Notes under the pieces: generated by a model
Told to the model about the DNA's origin: nothing
The model's input: only the letters and a program-made list of their open reading frames with translations
Databases searched by the model: none
Shown: one piece after another, positions 25,241 through 33,626 of the stretch
How positions within the stretch are numbered: position 1 is the first letter of the stretch
Layout: each line of letters begins with the position of its first letter
Translations under genes and position numbers: made by a program
Source: Thalassobacillus sp043497085
GTDB lineage: Bacteria; Bacillota; Bacilli; Bacillales; Halobacillaceae
Strand: one strand, 5' to 3'
Assembly: GCA_043497085.1 (NCBI GenBank)
Contig: JBIEKI010000013.1
DNA length: 64,000 nt

Positions 25241-26338
25241 ATGGCATACACCTATTTCTTTACAGGCTTTCCTGGATTTCTTGCTTCTCATCTGATAGAT
25301 GAAATCATCCATCAGGGTTATCCAGTAGACAAAATATATTTGTTATACGTTAAAACAACAAAAAAACAAGCAGAAGCATCACTGCAGAGACTTATCAAAG
25401 ATAGCTACTTGACCGAAGATAAGTTCCATTTGATCGAAGGGGACATCACTGACCCTGGACTTGGAATCGATGAAGAGATATCGGCCCAGTTAAAAAATGA
25501 AGTGACCCATTTTTTTCACTTAGCTGCTATCTATGACCTATCAGTACCATTGACTCCAGCATGGCAGGTTAATGTGAATGGAACGAGACATGTCAATGAG
25601 TGGGTGAAACAGGCAGAAAACCTGGAACGCTATATTTATTACAGTACAGCTTATGTATCAGGTAAACGCTCAGGTATCATTTACGAAAACGAACTGGAGC
25701 ATGAAGCTGGTTTTAAAAACCATTATGAGTACACTAAATATGAAGCAGAACGTTTAGTTCAATCAGTGAAGCATGAGGTTCCAACTACAATCATCCGCCC
25801 CGGTATCGTCGTAGGTGATTCAAAAGAAGGCACCACCGCTAAATTTGATGGACCATATTTCATCCTTAATATGCTCGCACATATGAGCTACGCTCCCCTG
25901 CTTCCTTACTTCGGAGCAGGGCAGGTAGAGGTGAACCTGGTGCCATGGGATTATGTAGTCCGTGCAACCATTCATCTTAGCCATCATAATATCGGTTCAG
26001 GGAAAACCTATCACCTGACCGATCCATCGCCATTGACAGCGAGAGCTATCTATAAGCTCTTAGCTAAATCCTACCTTTCCAAAGAGCCTAGCTTTACCGT
26101 ACCGCTTGGATGGGCAGGAAATACGTTAAAACTGCCTATTTTCCGCAAGTGGTTAGGTATGCCAAGGGAAGCGTTAGACTATTTCACTTGCAATAGTCAT
26201 TACGATGCTTCACAAGCTTTAAAAGATCTGGAAAACACTCCTATCAAATGCCCGGATTTCACGAGTATTCAGGAACAGCTTGTCAAGTACTATAAAGCCA
26301 ATAGAAAGGAACCTGGTAAGCAAGTACCTATCCACTGA
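25241..26338 (+). CDS. NAD-dependent epimerase/thioester-reductase-like SDR protein
   Basis: 365 residues. The N-terminal cofactor motif FFTGFPGFLASHLIDEI replaces the first glycines of GxxGxxG with GFPGFLA, as in the NAD_binding_4 (male-sterility/thioester reductase) group. YYSTAYVSG (about 127-135) and the YEYTKYEAE catalytic Tyr/Lys (about 157-165) are present. No carrier-protein or adenylation domain is attached. A fatty-acyl or lipid-linked substrate is possible but unproven. Ends at a shared terminator. Confidence 0.82.
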   Translation: MAYTYFFTGFPGFLASHLIDEIIHQGYPVDKIYLLYVKTTKKQAEASLQRLIKDSYLTEDKFHLIEGDITDPGLGIDEEISAQLKNEVTHFFHLAAIYDLSVPLTPAWQVNVNGTRHVNEWVKQAENLERYIYYSTAYVSGKRSGIIYENELEHEAGFKNHYEYTKYEAERLVQSVKHEVPTTIIRPGIVVGDSKEGTTAKFDGPYFILNMLAHMSYAPLLPYFGAGQVEVNLVPWDYVVRATIHLSHHNIGSGKTYHLTDPSPLTARAIYKLLAKSYLSKEPSFTVPLGWAGNTLKLPIFRKWLGMPREALDYFTCNSHYDASQALKDLENTPIKCPDFTSIQEQLVKYYKANRKEPGKQVPIH

Positions 26339-26342
26339 CAGA

Positions 26343-26386
26343 GCTAAAGAAAGGCCGACACAGTTTATTGTGTCGGCCTTTAGCTA
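26343..26386. terminator. Bidirectional terminator
   Basis: GCTAAAGAAAGGCCGACACA-GTTTAT-TGTGTCGGCCTTTAGC. It serves the SDR gene (plus) and the NarI-like gene (minus). Confidence 0.92.
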
Positions 26387-26401
26387 ATGAACTTCATATG
26401 A

Positions 26402-26809
26402 TTAAATTGCATTTTTCACTATCCTGCGAATCTGCTTCACTCGTTTGAAAGGAGAAGCCAGCGATGGCATATAGATTGAAAATGGAAGCATTACCAGCCC
26501 GATAAAAAACATTGGTACCTGGATTTGCTGCATGCCTGAACTTGGCATGATGGCATTTGCATCAGGCTGGAACGTTAGAAAATCCCGATACCAGCCCAGC
26601 CAGTGAACTCCTTCGCTGTAAAAAAGTCCGACCAATAATATTCCATTCATAATCAGCATCGTAATCATGGTGATATGATTCATCATGGGTACCCGCTTCT
26701 TTTTGGTATCTTCCTCATATTTCCATATCATTCCCATTAGAAATACAGCAACAGAGACATACGGGAAAATCATCCATATCACAAGACCAGATAAGTTCAT
26801 GTCTGCCAC
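26402..26809 (-). CDS. Small membrane protein resembling the N-terminus of NarI
   Basis: 135 residues with three hydrophobic segments (about 8-25, 45-62, 98-118). The start LSGLVIWMIFPYVSVAVFLM followed by WKYEED looks like the first helix of the nitrate reductase gamma subunit NarI, but the protein is much shorter than NarI (about 225 residues) and no narGHJ is nearby. GTG start after GGAGAGGG. It may be an unrelated three-helix protein or a decayed or reduced NarI relative. Low certainty. Confidence 0.6.
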   Translation of the reverse strand: MADMNLSGLVIWMIFPYVSVAVFLMGMIWKYEEDTKKKRVPMMNHITMITMLIMNGILLVGLFYSEGVHWLGWYRDFLTFQPDANAIMPSSGMQQIQVPMFFIGLVMLPFSIYMPSLASPFKRVKQIRRIVKNAI

Positions 26810-26925
26810 GATACCCTCTCCCTTTCAAAGGTTTTTACTATTTATATAGTAAATTCTTTTTGAAAGGCTAACTATGATATACGTCACAGATCGTTCACTT
26901 TTTTTCAGACTTTTATCCACTGCTA

Positions 26926-28752
26926 TTAAAGGGCAGCTATTTTTGTTTCCAGACGTTCTTTTTGTATATTCAACTCCTCCCACTCTGGCTGATCCTGCGT
27001 TTCCAACATTCTTTTTTCAAGCTTTTCCATATTTGCTTCTTCCAAAATAATCAACTGTTCATAATCTTTTTCTTCCGGGCCACTTTGTTTGGCAGGGCTG
27101 TTGAAAGACTTTTCCTGCTCTTCAGCTTTAATCGCTTGCAGTTCTCTCCATTTATGTTGTGTTTCCTGGTAGCTGCCTGGGTAGCGGTATAAGCGCCCAT
27201 CTAATAAATAGGCAGTCTCCGTAAAACACTGGTTAAGAAAATATCTATCATGAGAAACGCCAAGCACGGTTCCGGAAAACTCAACCAGCGCTTCTTCAAG
27301 CACTTCCTGAGATTCGATATCCAAATGGTTCGTCGGCTCATCCAACAGCAATATATTTATCCCTTGATGCATAAATACAGCAAGCTTCAAACGCATCCGT
27401 TCTCCCCCGCTTAACTGCCCTACTTTATTAAAGACCGTGTAACCATAAAACATGAAATTGGCAAGGATTTGGCGAGCCTGGCCCTCCGTTACAGTAACCT
27501 CTGATCTAAAATAATCAATCATATGCATATCTGCTGGCACATCCTGGAGAGGATGTTGCGGGAGATACCCTATCTTCATCGAGCTTCCAGTTTGGACCAG
27601 CCCACTATCAGCATCCAGCTGACCTAACAAAAGTTTGATCAACGTTGATTTTCCGCTGCCATTAGACCCGACTACAGCCAGTCGGTCCTGGTACCTAAGA
27701 TGAAGATCAACCCCTTTTAATATTTCTCTCCCCCGGAAAGTCTTACGCACATTTTCCACACGAAAGACATCGGTCCCGCTTCGTCCCTCAGACTCTAAGG
27801 AAAGGTTCATCTTTTTTGGGTCAATCAGGGGCTTCTTCTTTTTTTCCATTCGTTCTAAAGCTTTTTCCATGCTCTTAGCTTTTTTAAATAGTTTTGGGTT
27901 TGGAGGGGTGGCTTCGTTTGCCCACTGCCTCAATCTCCTGATGGCTTCTTTCATCTTTTTAATTTTTTTCTGCTGTTCCTGGTATTGATGAAACTCGGCC
28001 AGTAACTTTTCTTCTTTTTGTTGTTCAAAAGAAGAGAAGTTCCCTGAATATCTGGTAATCTCCCCGGACTCCAAATCAGCGATTGCGTTAACGGTTTGAT
28101 CCAGGAACTCACGATCATGAGAGATGATACAGACTGTTCCTTCATATTGGCTCAAATAGCTTTCCAGCCATTCAATAGCTTGTAGATCAAGATGATTCGT
28201 CGGTTCATCTAAAAGCAGCACATCAGGGGATGAAATTAATAACTTTGCCAGACCTAATTTAGTCTTTTCTCCACCACTCAGCTGCATAAATGGATGATCT
28301 ATTAATTTTTCCACTCCCAAACCAGTAGCTACTCGTTTAATGGTCGCTTCCATTTCATACCCACCCTTTCGGGAGAATTCTTCTTGAAGCTGACCATATT
28401 TTTCTAAGCACTTTTCCATTTTACCGGCTTTCTGCATTTCAACTTCTAATTCCTTCATTTCGTTTGCTATGTGTAATAAAGAGTCGAAACTCGCTTCTAA
28501 AAAAGCCCGGCCCGAACCTTGCCATTCCTCAGGTATCTGTTGTAAATAACCAATCGTGGTACCTTTACGGATGAATAGATCTCCGCCGTCTACTGGTTCT
28601 TCTTGTGTCATCAGTTTGAATAAAGTCGATTTCCCACTGCCGTTACGGCCGACTAAGCCTACTTTTTCATGAGCGTTCAGTTCAAAAGAAAGCGCTTCAA
28701 ACAATATACTGCCACCGACTATTTTTTTGATATCTTTTAGCGTAATAATCAA
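26926..28752 (-). CDS. ABC-F family ATPase (ribosome-associated)
   Basis: 608 residues with two ABC domains and no membrane segments. Walker A: GRNGSGKSTLFKL (about 38) and GSNGSGKSTLIKL (about 360); signatures LSGGEKTKLGLAKLL and LSGGERMRLKLAVFM; Walker B VLLLDEPTNHLDLQ and ILLLDEPTNHLDIES. A basic linker (about 245-310) separates the domains, and a C-terminal coiled coil covers about residues 560-608. ABC-F proteins act on the ribosomal E site; some give resistance to PLS-A antibiotics. TTG start chosen because AGGAGG is seven bases upstream and the protein then begins IITLKDIKKIVGG. Expression is probably attenuated (see 28771-28976). Confidence 0.92.
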   Translation of the reverse strand: MIITLKDIKKIVGGSILFEALSFELNAHEKVGLVGRNGSGKSTLFKLMTQEEPVDGGDLFIRKGTTIGYLQQIPEEWQGSGRAFLEASFDSLLHIANEMKELEVEMQKAGKMEKCLEKYGQLQEEFSRKGGYEMEATIKRVATGLGVEKLIDHPFMQLSGGEKTKLGLAKLLISSPDVLLLDEPTNHLDLQAIEWLESYLSQYEGTVCIISHDREFLDQTVNAIADLESGEITRYSGNFSSFEQQKEEKLLAEFHQYQEQQKKIKKMKEAIRRLRQWANEATPPNPKLFKKAKSMEKALERMEKKKKPLIDPKKMNLSLESEGRSGTDVFRVENVRKTFRGREILKGVDLHLRYQDRLAVVGSNGSGKSTLIKLLLGQLDADSGLVQTGSSMKIGYLPQHPLQDVPADMHMIDYFRSEVTVTEGQARQILANFMFYGYTVFNKVGQLSGGERMRLKLAVFMHQGINILLLDEPTNHLDIESQEVLEEALVEFSGTVLGVSHDRYFLNQCFTETAYLLDGRLYRYPGSYQETQHKWRELQAIKAEEQEKSFNSPAKQSGPEEKDYEQLIILEEANMEKLEKRMLETQDQPEWEELNIQKERLETKIAAL

Positions 28753-28770
28753 TTTTCTTCCTCCTAAAGA

Positions 28771-28806
28771 CAAAAAAAGCCAAAGGTCCCCAGACCTCTG
28801 ACTTTT
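28771..28806 (-). promoter_or_regulatory. Intrinsic terminator in the ABC-F leader (attenuator)
   Basis: Minus strand AGTCAGAGGTC-TGG-GGACCTTTGGCT followed by TTTTTTG, ending about 20 bases before the ABC-F start and after the leader ORF at 28848-28976. There is no 3' end of another same-strand gene close by (the MarR gene ends at 29043), so it is best explained as a transcription attenuator. Upstream segments such as GTCCAGGGGAC could form an alternative fold; that part is inference. Confidence 0.75.
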
Positions 28807-28847
28807 TTAGATAAAGTTTATATATTCAATCTGTCAGGTATGAGACA

Positions 28848-28976
28848 CTATACATTTTCATTATTCAACTGTCTAAAAAAGGACACACTTGTCCCCTGGA
28901 CAGCGAAATCATGAAAAAGTGCACGATTGATGTATAGCAGTTCACAATCAATCATACATTTCTGACCGTATAGCAT
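28848..28976 (-). CDS. Leader peptide ORF of the ABC-F gene
   Basis: 42 residues beginning MLYGQKCMIDCELLYINRAL and ending SFFRQLNNENV. AAAGGAGG lies seven bases upstream of the ATG, among the best ribosome binding sites in the window; a second ATG two codons earlier is too close to it. No similarity recognised. It sits wholly in the ABC-F leader, upstream of a terminator hairpin, the layout of ribosome-mediated attenuation known for several antibiotic-resistance ABC-F genes. Whether the peptide itself matters is unknown. Confidence 0.65.
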   Translation of the reverse strand: MLYGQKCMIDCELLYINRALFHDFAVQGTSVSFFRQLNNENV

Positions 28977-29042
28977 CTTCATACCTCCTTTGTCTTCAGG
29001 ATTTTAATTACTATCAATTATATCTTAATTTTCTGATTAAAT

Positions 29043-29507
29043 CTAGCCCTTCAGCTGATCTGCGTGTTTACCTAGTTTTTTCAGCAGTTCGATCGCCTGG
29101 ACCTTCTCTTCTTCCGACAACCCATTAGTGATTTCTTCAATCTGCTTCCAATGAGCAGGAAAGATTTTATTAAGCATTTCTTCCCCTTTAGGCGTAATGG
29201 ATGCATACGTTATACGCCGATCATTAGGGCAAGGGATTCTTTCTAAATAAGCTTTCTTTTCTAATTTATCTACCACATAGGTGATACTTCCACTGGCCAG
29301 CAGGATCTTTTCTCCGATTTTTTGAAGTGGCTGCTCTCCTTGGTGGTATAGTAATTCCAACACACCAAACTCCGTGGCATTTAAGCCATAGCGTTGAATA
29401 TCTTTTTTTACCAGATCTTCAATTGACCGCTCTGCTTTTGACAACACTACAAACAACTTTAAGGAAGGATCCTCTTTTTTCTGTTGATATTGTTCTTTTT
29501 CATCCAT
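29043..29507 (-). CDS. MarR-family transcriptional regulator
   Basis: 154 residues. Winged-helix core: ATEFGVLELLYHQGEQPLQ, IGEKILLASGSITYVVDKLE (recognition helix, about 72-92), then the wing PCPNDRRITYASITPKGEEML with the conserved DRR. It probably senses a small lipophilic or phenolic compound (MhqR/OhrR-like layout, but without the OhrR N-terminal cysteine). The ATG used follows GGGAGG by ten bases. Upstream of the ABC-F gene on the same strand, so it may belong to the same regulatory unit. Confidence 0.92.
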   Translation of the reverse strand: MDEKEQYQQKKEDPSLKLFVVLSKAERSIEDLVKKDIQRYGLNATEFGVLELLYHQGEQPLQKIGEKILLASGSITYVVDKLEKKAYLERIPCPNDRRITYASITPKGEEMLNKIFPAHWKQIEEITNGLSEEEKVQAIELLKKLGKHADQLKG

Positions 29508-29660
29508 TGGGTTTCTTCCTCCCATTAATCATCTCGAATTTAAAATAATTATAAATCGCTGATAAATGCCTGTCAAATCACCCTGCTGTTGGTGAATCGA
29601 CAAAATTTATGGCATACTTTATGAAGATAATCCATTCTTACAGAAAGCGGTGAAGATTAA

Positions 29661-30272
29661 GTGGTTGAGGATACGGGCGAACGTGTTATTCCAGCGTACA
29701 TGAAGCCTTCCAACAGGATGCTGCTCGAACATATGGCACGTTACCAATTTGCCATGCCATATACAAAAGGAAGAGTATTGGATTTGTCGTGCGGGGCTGG
29801 TTACGGCACACATATGATAGCAAAAGAACGAAAAAAAGAAGTAGATGAAGTTATTGGTGTCGATATTGATCCTGACATCATCGAATACGCTAAAGCGACT
29901 TATTATCATCCGAAAACGAGTTATAAAGTTTTGGATGCTGTCGACCCGGAACTCCCCGAAAAATTAGGGAGCTTCGATACGATTGTGAGCTTTGAAACCT
30001 ATGAACATATTGAAAACGAAAAACAACTGTTAGCCAATTACTACAATTTATTAAAAGATGGCGGAACCCTACTGGTGTCCACTCCATTCGGCCAGGGGCG
30101 CGGCAAGCCAAGTAGTTCGCCATTTCATATTCATCAGTTGACACCGGAAGAATTCCAGGACTTATTTACTGATTATAGTTCAAAAGAATTCTTTTACCAA
30201 AAAGGGGTTTTAATCGAGCCTCCACGGGATACTGTTCATTACCCCCTTGGAATTGCCGTCTCACATAAATAA
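29661..30272 (+). CDS. Class I SAM-dependent methyltransferase
   Basis: 203 residues. Motif I is VLDLSCGAGYGTHMIA (about 39-54), followed by VIGVDIDPDIIEYA (about 64-77), FDTIVSFETYEHIEN (motif II region) and LLKDGGTLLVSTPFG. GTG start. It has the Methyltransf_11/23 fold; the substrate cannot be assigned. Shares a terminator with the convergent rhodanese gene. Confidence 0.88.
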   Translation: MVEDTGERVIPAYMKPSNRMLLEHMARYQFAMPYTKGRVLDLSCGAGYGTHMIAKERKKEVDEVIGVDIDPDIIEYAKATYYHPKTSYKVLDAVDPELPEKLGSFDTIVSFETYEHIENEKQLLANYYNLLKDGGTLLVSTPFGQGRGKPSSSPFHIHQLTPEEFQDLFTDYSSKEFFYQKGVLIEPPRDTVHYPLGIAVSHK

Positions 30273-30308
30273 GAGGAGCTTTCATAGTTGAAAGCTCCTC
30301 TTATTTTT
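30268..30308. terminator. Bidirectional terminator
   Basis: AAGAGGAGCTTTCA-TAGT-TGAAAGCTCCTCTT followed by ATTTTT on the plus strand, between the methyltransferase and rhodanese genes. Confidence 0.9.
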
Positions 30309-30678
30309 CTATATCTCCTGCCCAGGCATTCATACCTCCAGCTACATTGACAAGGTTCTCAAATCCCTGTTCTTCTAATATTGCCACTGCTTGAGAGGAA
30401 CGATTTCCGCTCTGGCAAATGACAAAATAGGTTTCAGAACGATCTAAATCCTGATAGGATAATTCATTTTGCTGAATATCCTGTAACGGCAATAGTTCAG
30501 CTCCAGGTACATGCCCCGCCGAGAATTCTGCAGGTGTACGTACATCCAGAATTCTTCCTTCGTCCAATCGGGTTTCCAGTTCTTCTGCAGAAATCTCCGT
30601 GGTTTCTTTTGTATCTCCCTGGCATGCTGCAAGTGCAAATGCCATGAAAACAAACAAGAAAATAGTAACTTTCTTCAT
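30301..30678 (-). CDS. Rhodanese-like lipoprotein
   Basis: 125 residues. A lipoprotein signal with lipobox ALAACQG (Cys about residue 19) places it on the outer membrane face. The rhodanese domain has LDVRTPAEFSAGHVPGA (about 43-59) and the active-site loop VICQSGNRSSQA (about 85-96, catalytic Cys in CQSGNRS). Probably binds or transfers sulfane sulfur, or acts in extracellular redox; family-based only. Confidence 0.9.
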   Translation of the reverse strand: MKKVTIFLFVFMAFALAACQGDTKETTEISAEELETRLDEGRILDVRTPAEFSAGHVPGAELLPLQDIQQNELSYQDLDRSETYFVICQSGNRSSQAVAILEEQGFENLVNVAGGMNAWAGDIEK

Positions 30679-30696
30679 AGTTGTCCCCTCTGACTA

Positions 30697-31083
30697 TCAA
30701 GATGGAATGCTGCCACAAATCATGACGACATTCTTATCGGGGTCTTCGATGTTGAACCAGCCGAAATCCCCATGTTTCTCTATATCGCGCACTATTATTA
30801 TACCTTTTTCTTTCACCCACTGGTAGCTTTTTGCAAGGTCTGAAGAACAAAAATTAAATACCGGGGTACGTACTGGTTCAAATTGATAATCCGGGTCAAA
30901 AGCATGGTCATCCAACGTCATATAAACTTCTCCTGTTAGGGGCATGTTATAAACAGGAGACTCCACCTTGCTGCTGTCAAATGAAAGACCTAATAAATCA
31001 CTATACCAAGCTGCTGACCGATGCAAATTCTTCGTATGTACAAATACTGCATGAACTTTTGGCTCAAAGCCACTTACCGTCAT
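30697..31083 (-). CDS. VOC-superfamily (glyoxalase/bleomycin-resistance fold) protein
   Basis: 128 residues: two beta-alpha-beta-beta-beta halves. KVHAVFVHTKNLHRSAAWYS at the N-terminus and the C-terminal EKHGDFGWFNIEDPDKNVVM are characteristic. The ATG chosen follows AAAGGAGG by about six bases; the frame is open for 28 more codons without resemblance. No specific substrate can be assigned. Confidence 0.87.
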   Translation of the reverse strand: MTVSGFEPKVHAVFVHTKNLHRSAAWYSDLLGLSFDSSKVESPVYNMPLTGEVYMTLDDHAFDPDYQFEPVRTPVFNFCSSDLAKSYQWVKEKGIIIVRDIEKHGDFGWFNIEDPDKNVVMICGSIPS

Positions 31084-31221
31084 CCTCTCACCTCCTTTCC
31101 CTCTATATTCTTTTATTTCCATCAAACATATAAAATTCCTCTTTGTGAAGGAGATATTCTCTTTCAACGAATAAGCCTTTTAACTAGCTGCAAACTAAGC
31201 TAAGTCAGGAGGTGGATAAAC

Positions 31222-31437
31222 ATGGACAAAAAAAGGAACCAGACCCAAAAGAATGTGACTCGTGCAGCCAAAACGGTTAAAGACGGCGCTGATGCCGCTT
31301 TTGATGCTGTGCAGGGAGCAACAGAAGCTGTCGAAAGTGCTGCTATGAATGCGGTGGATAAAACTGCGGATGCTGTCAATAAAGCTGCTGACGACGATGA
31401 TGAAGACCCCAAACGCCCCGTCAACACTTATTTCTAA
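31222..31437 (+). CDS. Small Ala-rich amphipathic protein, unknown function
   Basis: 71 residues. After a basic start (MDKKRNQTQKNVTRAAK) the body is alternating Ala, Asp, Val and Glu, with repeats of the type DAAFDAV, TEAVESA, DKTADAVNKAAD, ending in an acidic run DDDDED. It has no hydrophobic core and should form one amphipathic helix, reminiscent of the 11-residue repeats of LEA-like or hydrophilin proteins. AGGAGGTGG gives a strong ribosome binding site. No family recognised. Confidence 0.75.
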   Translation: MDKKRNQTQKNVTRAAKTVKDGADAAFDAVQGATEAVESAAMNAVDKTADAVNKAADDDDEDPKRPVNTYF

Positions 31438-31467
31438 GGGTAAAAACACAAGCTCTTTTTAGTTACG

Positions 31468-31728
31468 GAACAAAAGCGCAAGCGCCTTGCTCACCCCCGA
31501 CAAGCTTAAGACAAGACTCGCCGTGATGTTCTTTGTACTTTACAACAATTTAACATTGTTAGGGGTTTAAAGTATAAGAAAAACTAAGGCTTTCGCCATA
31601 ATGGGCGACAAGCCAAGTTTTTCTAATCACAGAGAGGATTGACTTAAGACCTCGAGGGGGTAGGCGCTGGAGCTGGATGACACCCACTACCGAAAGTTAT
31701 CCACAAAAAAACTTTATAATTTCTTAGC
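31468..31728. repeat. Long bcr-like repeat, copy B
   Basis: Nearly the same order of blocks as copy A at 21074-21338: GAACAAAAGCGCAAGCGCC, CTTGCTCACCCCCGACAAGC, an internal AAGGCTTTCGCC hairpin, CAGAGAGGATTGACTTAAGA, GGGGGTAGGCGCTGGAGCTG, then GTTATCCACA and TTATAATTTC. Non-coding. Lies between the small Ala-rich gene and the convergent lipid kinase gene. Confidence 0.85.
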
Positions 31729-31732
31729 CAAA

Positions 31733-31765
31733 CAAAAAAAGCCGCACGAATATCTCGTGCGGTCA
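31733..31765 (-). terminator. Terminator of the lipid kinase gene
   Basis: Minus strand CCGCACGAGATATTCGTGCGG followed by CTTTTTTTG. Confidence 0.92.
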
Positions 31766-31766
31766 T

Positions 31767-32660
31767 TTATTGCGCATGCAGAAATGTGAGATGGTTAGGC
31801 AGGACTTCAATGGAGGAAGGGGTCTTGAAATTTATTTCGCCATCCATGTCCACTTCTTGTTGGGGAGAAGCGGTAATTTCAATATGTTCCCCTTTCGTAT
31901 AGGCCAACTCCTGAAAGCTTTCGGTTTCAGCCCATGGCTGATCCACGGACATCAACTCCTTGAATAAGGTAAGATTGGAATTTTTAATAACCAATACATC
32001 CAGCTGACCATCCGAAGCATTGATTGACTCAATCGGTATTTGTCTGGTGCCCAAATACTTTCCGTTCATCACCAATATCATGATCGCTTCATCTTCTATC
32101 ACTTTTCCGTCGATCGTCATACGGAATGAAAATGAATCAGCCTGATTGATCGTTTTTAACGCACTGATGAAGTAACTCAGCACACCCAACCTGCTTTTCT
32201 GGTTTTTATCAATATTAAAAGATGTTTCAGTCACCAGCCCTATTCCCCAAAAATTCAAGAAATAGCATTCATCCAGTTTCCCTACATCTACCGGAGTCTC
32301 CCGGCCGTTAACCAGGGTTTTTGCTGCCTGGTTTAAGTTTTGCGGAATTTCCATCATTCTGCTGAAGTCATTGCTCGTCCCACCGGGAAGAATGCCGATG
32401 ACAGGCCGTTTATCCAGCCGTGAGATGGTATTGATAACCGCATGCAATGTTCCATCCCCACCTAAAATAAGGAGCAGGTCAACTTGTTCTCCGTAGTGAA
32501 GACAAGTATCTTGCGCCTCTTCAATACTGAACGTTTGTATGACAATCAACTCTTTGATGGTTTGAGCAAGTACTGGCAGTGTCTCGGATAATTTCTGTTC
32601 TATATTATCTGTGCCAGCATTGCCATTGTATAAAAATAACGCTTTGTTATATCCAGGCAT
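31767..32660 (-). CDS. Diacylglycerol/lipid kinase family protein (YegS/BmrU-like)
   Basis: 297 residues. The nucleotide-binding motif LILGGDGTLHAVINTISR (about 64-81) and ILPGGTSNDFSRMMEIP (about 96-112) are diagnostic. The C-terminal beta-sandwich domain has ASDGQLDVLVIKN. The N-terminal FLYNGNAGTD replaces the usual NPxSG. A second, only distantly similar member lies at 61433-62320. The substrate lipid is unknown. Confidence 0.9.
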   Translation of the reverse strand: MPGYNKALFLYNGNAGTDNIEQKLSETLPVLAQTIKELIVIQTFSIEEAQDTCLHYGEQVDLLLILGGDGTLHAVINTISRLDKRPVIGILPGGTSNDFSRMMEIPQNLNQAAKTLVNGRETPVDVGKLDECYFLNFWGIGLVTETSFNIDKNQKSRLGVLSYFISALKTINQADSFSFRMTIDGKVIEDEAIMILVMNGKYLGTRQIPIESINASDGQLDVLVIKNSNLTLFKELMSVDQPWAETESFQELAYTKGEHIEITASPQQEVDMDGEINFKTPSSIEVLPNHLTFLHAQ

Positions 32661-32749
32661 GGATAACCCTCGTTTCTTAGAATTTCTTTCAACTTATTCT
32701 ATTTAATGGTATCTTACCTTTCATTATAGGAAACTTAGCGTACAACCTA

Positions 32750-32782
32750 AAGAAAAAAGGCGCCAATAATTTGGCTGCCTTC
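32750..32782 (-). terminator. Terminator of the DUF4396 gene
   Basis: Minus strand GGCAGCCAAATTATTGGCGCC followed by TTTTTTC. Confidence 0.75.
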
Positions 32783-33440
32783 ACATTTCTTCTTTTATCC
32801 CCTTTTGTACAAGCCACCAGTTAGCGGGATAGCTTGTAGCAAAACCGATAATCATAGCAACCTGCATCATGAACCAGTACGTCGCTTCCGTAGGCTTCGG
32901 CGGCTGAGTAAATAAAACATAATGGACAAGTGCCATCCAGGCAAACATACCGACCTCAAATGCTACCAGGGATAATGTATCTGCCTTGATGGAATCCTTG
33001 AATGATCCTATTACCCCTTTATCATTCATAGGATGAATGGCGAAAAATTGAAACAGGATCCCGAAAATATATGCCAATATAAATTGCACCAGATAATGGG
33101 CGAATAATGTCGTCCCTAATATAGTCAAACCAGCTATTGCTACCAGTGGCACTCCTGCTGCATCTCCCAGCGTACATCCGGAAGAACAGTGACTTGTCGA
33201 GAAAAACACTTTTTCCGGTCTGCCACGAGTATCTTCTTTTTGATTATCTTTCGCCTTCAGCCGTCCCCAACGGAAATAGGTCCATAAAGCAAATGGACCG
33301 AAGAACCAGCCGTTGATCGGCCAAACCAGATTCATAATCCACATCATCTGTGGATGCTTATATACATCAAAAGCTATAATCAACGTGGAAATTAATCCGA
33401 TTGCTAATGCGATATAAGATATGACTCGAAGCCATTCCAT
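32781..33440 (-). CDS. DUF4396 membrane protein
   Basis: 219 residues with about six hydrophobic segments. A cytosol- or surface-exposed loop contains FFSTSHCSSGCTLGDAAG (about 80-97), whose H-C-x3-C arrangement suggests a metal- or redox-active site. The pattern fits DUF4396, a family without known function. AAAGGAGG before the ATG. Monocistronic between two intergenic gaps. Confidence 0.85.
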   Translation of the reverse strand: MEWLRVISYIALAIGLISTLIIAFDVYKHPQMMWIMNLVWPINGWFFGPFALWTYFRWGRLKAKDNQKEDTRGRPEKVFFSTSHCSSGCTLGDAAGVPLVAIAGLTILGTTLFAHYLVQFILAYIFGILFQFFAIHPMNDKGVIGSFKDSIKADTLSLVAFEVGMFAWMALVHYVLFTQPPKPTEATYWFMMQVAMIIGFATSYPANWWLVQKGIKEEM

Positions 33441-33479
33441 GTTGAATTACCTCCTTTTAGCTCTCTCTAATTATAGCTA

Positions 33480-33625
33480 CCACGCGAATCGAATAATTAA
33501 ACGATACCAGTAAGGGAGGCAATCGTCCCGGATGGCTTGACCAGCTCTCAGGAAATAAGCACGATAACAGAAAATTAAGCTCGGCTCCTAGCTCATAATA
33601 AAGAATTTTGTCAAAAACAAATACA
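33480..33625. other. Structured-looking intergenic segment of unknown role
   Basis: No ORF. It contains GGGAGGCAATCGTCCCGG, AGCTCTCAGGAAATAAGC and a palindromic AGCT-N8-AGCT-type stretch near 33575-33590. It could be the leader of the DUF4396 gene (minus strand) or an old repeat remnant. I could not match it to a known riboswitch. Confidence 0.35.
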
Positions 33626-33626
33626 A

